From Entomortierella parvispora (lineage: Eukaryota > Mortierellomycota > Mortierellomycetes > Mortierellales > Mortierellaceae), in the NCBI GenBank assembly GCA_963573315.1, contig OY752147.1, positions 372,001-436,000 of the forward strand: a stretch of DNA of 64,000 nt, in the 5' to 3' direction. Positions 11,406-19,833 of this stretch are shown here, in pieces. Made by a program: the position numbers and the translations under genes. Within the stretch, counting starts at the first letter, position 1; every line of letters starts with the position of its first letter. The notes under the pieces were generated by a model. The model was given only the letters and a program-made list of their open reading frames with translations. It had not been told where the DNA came from and made no database searches.

Positions 11406-12173
11406 ATGGTGCACCAGTACTTTGACCCTGCCAACTCCGAGACTTTCAACGCCCTTGCTGCCAAGACTGACAACAAGTACGATTTCTACTATTTCGGACT
11501 GTTCGGTATCTCTGGCACTGTTCGAACAATCCTTGCCGTTTCTGGAGCCAACTTCACATCCAACAGCCCTCCGGGCGATACATGGAAGACCCAATACAAA
11601 GCAAGAACACCCTTCGGGGTCATGCCCGTCTTGCGCGAAACCTCTGCTGATGGCTCCTTGACCTTCTTGATATCCGAGACGGATACCATTGAGCGCTACC
11701 TCTCTAGCAAGTTTGGATACTTTGGCAAGACTGCATTCGAGGAAGTGATCATTAGTCAGTTCCTGTCCTCGACCAACAGCCTCATTCAGCAATTGGTCTA
11801 CAGGTATTTTATCCTTGACAAGGAGCCTGAACTCAGGGCTGCCAACAAGGAGAAGCTACTGGAGGGTCCTATCGTCAACTGGATTCGTATTCACGAGAAG
11901 CACTTGTCCGAGAACCCGGTCGCGGTTGCAGCCAAGGAGGAACATGGTAACGGTCACTATGTTGGCGACTCTCTTTCGCTGGCAGATTTGAAGACTGTCC
12001 AACTGATGGACATGATTCGATCTCTGTCGGATGAGTTGATTTCCAAAGACAAGACCCCCGCGTTGTGGAAGGTGAAGGAAAACATCGAAACAACATCTTC
12101 AGTTCAAGAATGGAAAGCCACTGAAGACTATCAAAAGCTTGCTGAGACGAACCTTTCACTCCTTGGTTACTAA
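11406..12173 (+). CDS. Glutathione S-transferase, Sigma-like, copy 2 of 3
   Basis: Intronless, 255 residues, paralogous to the neighbours over its whole length. It shares the MVH(Q/K)(Y/F)F start, Tyr29-Phe30 in YDFYYFGLFG, the cis-Pro segment PFGVMPVL and the glutathione-turn ETDTIERYLSSKFG. Here the usual Ser of the ES-AIxRYL motif is Thr (ETDTIERYL), the most diverged of the three. The C-domain has NGHYVGDSLSLADLK. The reading frame is intact and ends in LLGY. Its role should be glutathione-dependent detoxification; the Thr replacement may change glutathione affinity, which is inference. Confidence 0.9.
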   Translation: MVHQYFDPANSETFNALAAKTDNKYDFYYFGLFGISGTVRTILAVSGANFTSNSPPGDTWKTQYKARTPFGVMPVLRETSADGSLTFLISETDTIERYLSSKFGYFGKTAFEEVIISQFLSSTNSLIQQLVYRYFILDKEPELRAANKEKLLEGPIVNWIRIHEKHLSENPVAVAAKEEHGNGHYVGDSLSLADLKTVQLMDMIRSLSDELISKDKTPALWKVKENIETTSSVQEWKATEDYQKLAETNLSLLGY

Positions 12174-12968
12174 GTAATGAGGGACGAGGAGAAGATAGAA
12201 AGAGGGAGGAAGAGGGGGCCAATCGGTATATGATATCCACTATCATCCAATAAAGAGACAATGGCCGTGTAGCTGTTACGGGTGCCTTCAACATACGATG
12301 TACACATACTTTCCAAGGCCTGTGCAGCTGTGCTGGGCGAAGCTAGCCTGAAAACTCTAACTCATTTTGGAGTTGTGCCGTGGCGACATCTGTTGACAGC
12401 CGCCTGCGTTGCGCAGCCCACTTTCAAGAAAATCCTGAACCACACTGCCCAAAAACGATCGAGAAAGTTCCATTTCGATTTCCGTGTTGAATCATAACGC
12501 TGTGGATCGGCAACATGCGGGTTTAAAAAACCAGCCGACCTCTGACAATGTCACTTGCGAGTTCTGGTAGCCCCTGAGAAGCAATGTGCTGGCGTTCAAT
12601 GGAGAGACAGTAATAGTGGCCTGCGCAATCCGTTTCTTTGTCTTGCTAGCCTTCATTCGCAGCTCCCGGATCAAGATCCGGAAACTAGAAGATGGGCGAG
12701 GATGGGATGGTTTTTAACTCGAGAGAAAATGGAGGGGCCTTTGACTTCCCTACTGGAAGGGCCCAGAAGGATCTCGTCGCCTTGCCTCAATCTTGGCTTG
12801 ATTATTCAGCGCGTCATTTCAAGTTGATGAACCCCGCGCAGATACGCGCCATCCAGAGGAAAATGGAAGCTGATTTCTCTACTCTCATTTCTTGAGCCTG
12901 GGATGGGAGATTCGGATGTCAGAATACGTGTCAAAAAAATAGCGGAGGTAGAAAAACAACGCCAATTA

Positions 12969-12975
12969 TTACTAA
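12969..12975. promoter_or_regulatory. Yap1-type response element (TTACTAA)
   Basis: The heptamer matches the consensus bound by fungal Yap1/Pap1 bZIP factors, which activate oxidative-stress genes including GSTs. It lies about 250 bp upstream of the GST copy 3 ATG. A 7-mer occurs by chance often, so this rests on position and known GST biology. Confidence 0.35.
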
Positions 12976-13116
12976 TCCAGTCCTCCTGAACGAAGACCAT
13001 GCATCAAGGCGCACCGTGTACTCTTCCCGTTTACTGAACGCGTGCGTACCATTCACCGTGTACTAGAGTACCTCACGTCCCTTTTCATAATTGCTGCTGG
13101 TGAGGTCTAATAAAGG

Positions 13117-13124
13117 TATATAAA
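13117..13124 (+). promoter_or_regulatory. TATA box of GST gene 3
   Basis: TATATAAA, the best consensus TATA box of the cluster, about 105 bp upstream of the 13228 ATG. Confidence 0.65.
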
Positions 13125-13227
13125 GCGACCCCCAATCCCGCCATTTATCGTCATCTCAAGCAACCCAACCATCGCAGCTTTCCATCCACCTTCACCACAC
13201 AGACACACTACCCCCTCATCATCCACA

Positions 13228-13995
13228 ATGGTCCACCAATTCTTTGATCCCGCCAACGCTGCTGCCTTCAACGCCCTAGCGGACAAGACCGACAGCAAGT
13301 TTGATTTCCACTACTTTGGCCTCCATGGTCTCGCTGGCATTATCCGCACCCTCCTCGTTGTCTCGGGCGCCAATGTCCAGTTCTCATCCCCCGCTGATGG
13401 TACTTGGGTCACCAAGTACAAGCCCCATACTCCCTTTGGAGTCCTCCCCAATCTTCGCGAATCCTCGCCCGATGGTTCCTTGGTTGTGAATATCACTGAG
13501 TCCGATGCAATTGAACGTTACCTCTCTCGCAAATTTGGATACTTTGGAAAGACCGCCCACGAGGAACTGATCATTAGCCAATTTGTTGCTGCCAACAATA
13601 CTTTGACGATTCTTTTCTTCAAGGACTTCTTCGCCGTCAGAGAGAACCCAGAGCTCAAGGCTGCCAACAAGGAAAAAATGTTGGTGGGTGCTGTTCCCAC
13701 CTGGATTCAGTACCACGAGAAGCATCTCTCTGAGAACCCTGCTGCCAAGGAGGGCGAGCATGGAAACGGACATTACGTTGGTACTTCGTTGTCTTTGGCT
13801 GATTTGAAGGCCGTCCAATTGATCGAGATGATCCAGACTATCTCTGGTGATGACTTGATCAACAAGGAAAAGACTCCCGCTCTCTTGAAGGTCAAAGAGA
13901 ACGTCGATGCCATTCCTTCTCTCCAGGCTTGGAAGGCCACCGAGGAGTACAAGAGCCTGTCTGCGACCAACCTCCAGTCCCTTGGACTCTGCTAA
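13228..13995 (+). CDS. Glutathione S-transferase, Sigma-like, copy 3 of 3
   Basis: Intronless, 255 residues. The key positions match copy 1: Tyr29 in FDFHYFGLHG, cis-Pro in PFGVLP, ESDAIERYLSRKFG and NGHYVGTSLSLADLK. N-terminus MVHQFFDPAN is shared with copy 2. The three copies are therefore one ancestral gene duplicated in tandem and then diverged. The strong TATA box and an upstream TTACTAA suggest inducible expression. The 3' flank carries an unusually long T-run (about 14091-14123). Confidence 0.9.
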   Translation: MVHQFFDPANAAAFNALADKTDSKFDFHYFGLHGLAGIIRTLLVVSGANVQFSSPADGTWVTKYKPHTPFGVLPNLRESSPDGSLVVNITESDAIERYLSRKFGYFGKTAHEELIISQFVAANNTLTILFFKDFFAVRENPELKAANKEKMLVGAVPTWIQYHEKHLSENPAAKEGEHGNGHYVGTSLSLADLKAVQLIEMIQTISGDDLINKEKTPALLKVKENVDAIPSLQAWKATEEYKSLSATNLQSLGLC

Positions 13996-14086
13996 GAAGG
14001 GGCCCAAAAAATAAGAAGCGGGTTATACGACCCAACTTTCCCTCCCTGTTCAGCACATGCATCTGCAATAAATACCCGACCATCAC

Positions 14087-14124
<38 letters not shown>

Positions 14125-14202
14125 GCTGCGCGTAGAATTGATTTTCATGTCTAGAACATGATCCGCACGTTCGCGATTTTGAACTTGACGTGCGATTATC
14201 TG

Positions 14203-14208
14203 TATAAA
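14203..14208 (+). promoter_or_regulatory. TATA box of the alpha/beta hydrolase gene
   Basis: TATAAA about 136 bp before the 14344 ATG, in a 348-bp spacer after GST copy 3 that otherwise holds the long T-run at about 14091-14123 and a C/T-rich leader. Confidence 0.6.
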
Positions 14209-14343
14209 CCTGGACAAAGCTTTCACACGCTTCTTTGCTTCTTTATCACTTCTTCCTTCAACGTCTTCACACCTGGCTCTTCCCACAGCACCCCTAAGAC
14301 TTTCTCACACCAAAAGAAAACCAAAGATATCTTCATTTTCATC

Positions 14344-15039
14344 ATGGTCAACATCCTCCTCGTCCACGGCGCCATCGCTGACGGTTCTTCCTGGGCCGGT
14401 GTTATCCCCCTCCTCGAGGCCGCGGGCCACAAGGTCCTTGCTGTCCAGCAACCTCTGACGTCGATCCCCGATGACATTGCAAAGACCAAGGTCGCCTTGG
14501 CAACCTTGAGCGGCCCCGTGGTCATTGTCGGACACTCTTTTGGCGGCTATGTCATCTCCAACGCGGCCTACAACGAGCCCACCGTCGCCGCCCTGGTCTT
14601 TGTCGCGGCTTTTGGACCGGACGAGGGTGAATCCGCCACGGATCTGGGCAAAAGCTATACCCCTCTGCCTTCGGGCCAGGCCTTTACTCCAGACGGTGCT
14701 GGAAGAGTGACTTTGAGCCAGCCCGATTTCGTGAAGTACTTTGCACCCGATGTCGAACCCACCAACGCCCGTGTTATGGCTGCTGTCCAAGGACCAAGTG
14801 ATGGAGCGAGATTTGCCTGGAAGTCTGGTCCCCCTGCCTGGAAACAAAAGCCATCCTATTACATTGTCGCGGGACATGACCAGATCATCCAGCCTGAATT
14901 GGAGCAGTTTTGTGCTGAGAGAATGAAGGCCAAGAAGATTGTCAATATCCCTGGAGCCTCGCACGCCGTGATGGTGTCCCACCCCAAGGAGGTCGCAGAC
15001 CTCATCCTTGAGGCCGCCCGAACTGTCCCTCACAAGTAA
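14344..15039 (+). CDS. Small alpha/beta hydrolase (esterase-like)
   Basis: Intronless, 231 residues. It has the oxyanion-side motif LLVHGAIADGSSW at the N-terminus, the nucleophile elbow GHSFGG with Ser65, Asp179 in AGHDQIIQPE and His207 in GASHAVMVSHP, so the full catalytic triad is present. This arrangement fits the compact AB_hydrolase_6-type esterases or salicylate/hydroxynitrile-lyase-like proteins; many fungal members have no known substrate. No signal peptide is seen, so it is probably cytosolic. The frame is open upstream to 14158, but that stretch is promoter and leader sequence with the TATA box, and MVNILLVHGA is the family-typical start. It follows the GST trio in the same direction. 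Confidence 0.85.
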   Translation: MVNILLVHGAIADGSSWAGVIPLLEAAGHKVLAVQQPLTSIPDDIAKTKVALATLSGPVVIVGHSFGGYVISNAAYNEPTVAALVFVAAFGPDEGESATDLGKSYTPLPSGQAFTPDGAGRVTLSQPDFVKYFAPDVEPTNARVMAAVQGPSDGARFAWKSGPPAWKQKPSYYIVAGHDQIIQPELEQFCAERMKAKKIVNIPGASHAVMVSHPKEVADLILEAARTVPHK

Positions 15040-15210
15040 AAAGAGTTGCGTTCAAAATCCAGACTGCAACAACATAGGTAGTTGCGCCGCTGAATTTTTT
15101 TTTTTTTAAAAAAAAATAAAAAATAGAAAAGTTATAAACCACAAAAACAACTTGGAAGATGCATGGTCGGAAAGCAACCGGGGATTCGTTTGGTTGGGAA
15201 AGCGTTGAAT

Positions 15211-15326
15211 TGACCATTGGGCTGGGGCTCAATGAACTGGTAAAAGACTTGATCCGATCGAAGAATGGGGCTTTCTAAGAACAGGCAAAAAATGTCGGCA
15301 TGACCATGGGCTGGGGCTCATGGAAC
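15211..15326. repeat. Imperfect direct repeat, 90-bp spacing
   Basis: TGACCATTGGGCTGGGGCTC... at 15211-15237 recurs as TGACCATGGGCTGGGGCTCA... at 15301-15326, each ending near GAAC. It sits between the hydrolase gene and the tRNA. Confidence 0.6.
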
Positions 15327-15527
15327 AAAAAAGCACAGGCTTTTTTTCTTATCGCCGCGCGGGTCGCCACCGATGCGCGATATATTTTTTATTTTTGCAG
15401 CTTGTCGCGACCAAGGCGCGATCTTTTTTTTATTAAGGGGCACAATCATGTGCATTTAAGGGTATGTAATGAAATGGCAGTCACAGAATACCCTATTTCA
15501 AGTAGCCCTGATTTTTAGGGCTCACAG

Positions 15528-15599
15528 GCAGGATTAGCTCAGCGGCAGAGCAGCCGACTGCAGATCGGCAGGTCTCCGGTTCAAATCCGGAATTCTGCT
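15528..15599 (+). tRNA. tRNA-Cys (anticodon GCA)
   Basis: A full cloverleaf folds by eye in 72 nt: acceptor GCAGGAT pairs with ATTCTGC (one G-U), D-stem GCTC/GAGC, anticodon stem GCCGA/TCGGC with loop CTGCAGA giving anticodon GCA at 15560-15562, variable loop AGGTC, and T-arm TCCGG-TTCAAAT-CCGGA. Discriminator base 73 is U, the cysteine identity base. No intron. A T-run (15599-15605) directly follows and serves as Pol III terminator. Decodes UGC and UGU. Confidence 0.96.
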
Positions 15600-16559
15600 T
15601 TTTTTCGTTTTTTCTGGAAACCAGATGCCAAGACCCCTGGCTCCAGGAAGGTTGCGAGATTCAACTTTTTTGCTAGGCACGAACCAGGAGGCATAGCTTG
15701 AGAAAGATCTGGGTCACACCCAATTATTCGCAACAGGGACCCTTTTTAGTCTCAACAGAACCGCGTTTCATCAGAAAGATGAGTTGCTGACTTTCGTGAG
15801 GAAAAACTAACAAGGATAGCAAGGATTGATTCGTTCAGCGGCGGAAAGCACGTTGGCTGAGCTGGTTCATGGGTTCTTTTGCTCGAAATGGATGGACTCC
15901 CTCATTTCGCGTGCTCATTCATTCGCATGATTCATCGCTTCTGGTTTTTACTTTTCGTTCTTCGCCTGAGCTCACGCGTTCCTGCACAATAGTGATTGGA
16001 GGATGGTCCAGCAGGCTGCTGTCTTGTCCTCTATCGTCCTGCTAACCCCTCCTTGACTTTGAGATCGTTACCTTGTTGTTTGTGTGTATGATCATGCATC
16101 GACTCCTCGTCCGTCTATAGTCAGCACCTCCTTGATCAAAAAAAGAAAGCAGCTCTCATGCTCCACTCCCTTTCGCACCGTCCGTCACTCGGGAGCACCT
16201 CCGTCCGACTGGCATCTCTTTTTCCTGCGTTCCTTGGCATGGTTGGCGGTGGTGGTGGTGTTTTTCTGAGATGGTGCCCTCTTTCTCTTTCCCTCTCTTT
16301 CCCCCCACTGCATTCCCTCGCTTTTTCCTCTTCCTTCCCAAGGTCATACGGCTGCACAAGCCCTGCTCACCTTCATGTTTGCTCTCTTGCTTCTGAACCC
16401 TTTGCCCACGTAATAATCATCCTCAAACACTTTGCAGCACTCGTTCATTCTCCTCTCTGTCCGTCCCTGCCACAAACGAACAACCTCATTATCATTATCA
16501 TCATAATCATTATCCTTGACATCATTCATTGTCAGTCTGTTTATCTATTCTTTTACCTT

Positions 16560-16606
<47 letters not shown>

Positions 16607-16660
16607 CACTTCTCAATCTCTTGCGTTTGCCTTTTCTTTTGCCATTTCGTTTCAATAATA

Positions 16661-19612
16661 ATGATTCATATAATGAACGGGTCACCACGACCTCATCACC
16701 AACGGCAGGACCACCACCAGGAGCAGTCGCCACAACTGACTGCTCCCTCCACTCAATTCTCATCTACACCCCTAACAACCACTATGATGGCGTCCACTCC
16801 CAATACTAGTTCCACTCTCTCGGATGCCTCTTACTCCTCCGACTCTATCAAACAGAATCCTCCCTCTTCTCCTCCTCCCCGCAGCCACAACCACAGTCCA
16901 AACTATCCCCAACATCGGCGGTCTCTCTCGTCCTCCCCTCCCCGCCGTGCTCCCCCTCAACACCTGGAGGCCATCCAAACTCAGAGAGCGCAGGCCAGTG
17001 TCACCTTTCGTCCCGTCTCTTCTACCAGCTCTGATATGGCCATTGGAGGTTCCTTGGACACGAATCACAGCAACAGCAGTAATGATGGTCAGGAGCAGGG
17101 GCAGGGGCAGGAACAGGAAGGGGAGGGGCAATCACCTATCAGCTATTCAGAGGGGGCCTTGGTCTCTGCAACTACGACCATGACCCCGGGTCAGGACATG
17201 TTCCCGATCACCCCGTCAACATTGGTCGAGAGTTCATTATCACCCATGACCGAGAGGAGTTTGACTGATAGTCCAGGCCAGTTTCATATCTTCCCTTTGT
17301 CTCCATCTTATCGACCTCAACCTCTACAGCAGCAGCAACATCAGCCACTTTATCGTCATACAAGCATTCGGATGCAAACACCGCCATCTCGACCACTGTC
17401 ATCTGCCCAGCAACAACAACAACAACAACAGCAACAACAGCCTCAAAAAAGGGTGGGTACAGGGTCCAACAACAAGAGTCAGAATAGCAGCAACCGTCGC
17501 GACAGCCATCCTTACAACAACAACAGATATGGTCAAAGTAAACAGTTGCAACAGCAAGGGTCCCAGGGAATGGATTTGACCTATTCTTCCTCTTCAGATG
17601 ATCCACGTTTCCAACATTTGCCCAACCTCTGGCAAGTCCTTCATCGAAAGACTTTGCCTCCGGTTTGCTTGTTCAATTTTTACTTGTACATGCGTGATTA
17701 TGAAAGGAGTAGCGAGGAGGTCGATTTCTGGCTGGATGTCACGGCCCATGAGGTCCTGTGGCGTCTCTACGTCCGCGCCACAAAACGAAGACAAGCCCTC
17801 GCGGCCGCTGAACGGACCGAGAAGGAACATGAACGCGAGGCTGCCCGGTTGGAGGCTGAAAGGTGGAAGTCTCAAATGGACGAAGATCATGAACAAGGTA
17901 AAAAAAAAAAAAAAATTGATGCCTTTCACCCGTCGGACGCGTCGAGATTCGGCCTAGGACAAATAGCCACATGCTCACACACAAACCATTTTTGTTGTCA
18001 TTGTGCCAGGTTTGAAGAAGAAGGGACACAAACACAAGCCTAGTGTCACCCCAGAAATGTACGAGCCACACTGGTCAGCCGTGAATCGATATTTGGAGCT
18101 CTCCGCGTCCTCTGGAGCAGGAACCTCGTCCGCGCCGTCATCACCGCCCCTGGCCAAAGACGCAACACCCACCACGCTATACTCCACTACTATGACGACA
18201 TCCACTGTCAAGGAACTGTCGTCCGAGCCCATCCTCCTTCCCTATGGTTCATCTCCCAAAAGTCCAGTTTCAGCCTCAACAACTCTTGGACGCGCCTATA
18301 GTGTATCTGGGCCGGGAGGAACGACCTCAGGATCGACCCCGATGAGAAGAGGAATAACTCGATCCGGTGAGAGGATCCTGGGATCGAGTCAGGAGACTGC
18401 AGGCGCCGCCACCGCCGCCTCAACTCGACCGATGTCATCGACAGCAGCCTTGGGAACTGCCCCTGGCATTGCACCTGCACGGGCAGGTTCTGATGATACT
18501 GGGACTATACCGACTACCACTAATATCAAGACTGGGACCAATGGCCGTAGCAACAACACGACGCCCAGACGCGCCATGACGTCGGGGATGGCAGGCGTGA
18601 CCAAGGAAGATCTACAGCGGTCCGCTGAGCGGATCTACTTTCGTTATCTGATCCCCCAGGCCGAAAAGCCAGTTCGAATCCCAGGGGCGGTTCGACAACG
18701 CGTCGCAGCTCTGATGGATAGTAATATGATGACCTCTCTGAGTTCACCAGCAAACGACTCCACGGCAGCAGTAGGAGGACAGAAGCGAGAAAGCAGTAGC
18801 ACTGGCAACAACCACAACAACCACAACAACAGCGGTACTGTCGTCTCTTTCCCAGAATCAACTCAAACAGGAGGAGGCCTTGGGGGAGCGTTTAAGCGCA
18901 AGACCTACTTGAAAGCCTCTCTAAGTACCGGTTCCACTATCCGCGATAAATTAGCCTCCAGCAACGCAAACGAAAAGCAGCCAGCCCTGCGATCAGCCGC
19001 AGCGACAGGGCCCGCGGTCACCTTGACCACCAACCCTGCATTGATTCAACCGGACCAGGACCTGGGCTTGGTGTTTGCAGAGGCACGCGAGATTGTTTTT
19101 GAAGGAATGGAGTCTTATTACTTCCCACGATTCCTTCAGGCGCGTGCGTATGGAAACTTGGTTCATTCTCAACGACTGGTCCGACTGCTCGTGGGTCTCT
19201 TTATCCTCTTTTTGGGCTTTGTCGTGGTCTTGTGTCTGATCTTCTTGAACGTTCGACCGCGTTCAGTCCGTGCCTGGGTATGTTAAAAGGAAGGTGCTGT
19301 TCACATTTTCATGATTCATGCAACAAGATGACTGATCTTTTTTTTTTTTGATACTCCTTTTTTCTTTCTTTCTAGGCACTTATTCCAATCTTCATCGGTA
19401 TCTTTCTGTGCACAACCTTCCAATTCAACCTCTGTCCGATCTTGGTGCTCTTTGGAGTCAGCGAGACCAAATGGATGCAGTTTGCAAAGATTAAAGAGCC
19501 CTATATTCTCTTGCTGCACAGGAAACGCGCTCTCAAAGTCATGGCCGTCGCTATTCTCTACACCGCTTGCGTCGGCATCATCTTTGGAGTCGTGCCAGGC
19601 CATCGACTGTAA
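16661..19612 (+). CDS. RAX1: Rax1-like RGS-domain membrane protein
   Basis: Exons 16661-17897, 18010-19277 and 19376-19612 give 913 residues. The first 310 are disordered (Ser/Pro/Gln, with 11 Gln coded from 17408). An RGS-type fold begins near residue 313 with LPPVCLFNFYLYMRDYE and EEVDFWLDV, continues near 612 (RIYFRYLIPQAEKPVRIP) and ends near 764-795 (IVFEGMESYYFPRFL), with long low-complexity inserts between the pieces. Three hydrophobic segments follow at about 800-826, 836-863 and 887-908. An RGS domain followed by C-terminal membrane segments is the layout of yeast Rax1, a bud-site landmark at the plasma membrane. The protein is about twice the size of yeast Rax1. The frame is open upstream to 16529, but that would encode the (CT)n tract as Leu/Ser, so 16661 (or Met at 16673) is preferred. 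Confidence 0.82.
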
Positions 19613-19833
19613 AAAAAAAAAAGAATCAGGGTGCTCCCTTTTCTTTTGCAAAAAAACAACAACACCATATACAATAGATTTAAGGTAGCAGAAGCATAGA
19701 CAACATGCAATAGAAGCATTCTCGCCCTCCCGTAACTCTAATATCCTTGATCCACTTTTTGAAAGTTGTATCATCGTCCTTTTATTTTTTTCCCTGCACA
19801 ATGGCTCAATGTCGGTCGCTTCTTGTTTCATTA

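Larger units (their letters stand above)
12174..13227. other. Spacer between GST copies 2 and 3
   Basis: About 1.05 kb. It contains a 67-codon ATG ORF at 12692-12895 that I cannot match to a family, a TTACTAA heptamer at 12969-12975 (the preferred fungal Yap1-type AP-1 site) and TATATAAA at 13117-13124. The rest is unremarkable. Confidence 0.6.
15040..16660. other. Intergenic region with tRNA gene and long Rax1-like leader
   Basis: 1.6 kb. It holds a T-run/A-run hairpin-like sequence at about 15095-15116 just after the hydrolase gene, a 26-27-bp near-direct repeat (15211-15237 and 15301-15326), the tRNA-Cys at 15528-15599, and from about 16140 a pyrimidine-rich leader with a (CT)n tract at 16571-16603 before the next ATG. 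No protein gene supported. Confidence 0.6.

Noticed and set aside
13384-14007. 207-codon minus-strand ORF opposite GST copy 3
   Set aside because: Shadow of the GST; similar shadows occur opposite the other copies, as expected from shared codon bias.
14158-14343. In-frame upstream extension of the hydrolase
   Set aside because: It overlaps the TATA box and leader; family start is MVNILLVHG at 14344.
14305-15033. 242-codon minus-strand ORF opposite the alpha/beta hydrolase
   Set aside because: It mirrors the hydrolase codons; composition is Gly/Asp/His-rich without domain character, while the plus frame has a complete catalytic triad.
16529-16660. In-frame upstream extension of the Rax1-like protein encoding Leu/Ser repeats
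   Set aside because: It is the translation of a (CT)n tract in the leader; not a signal peptide.
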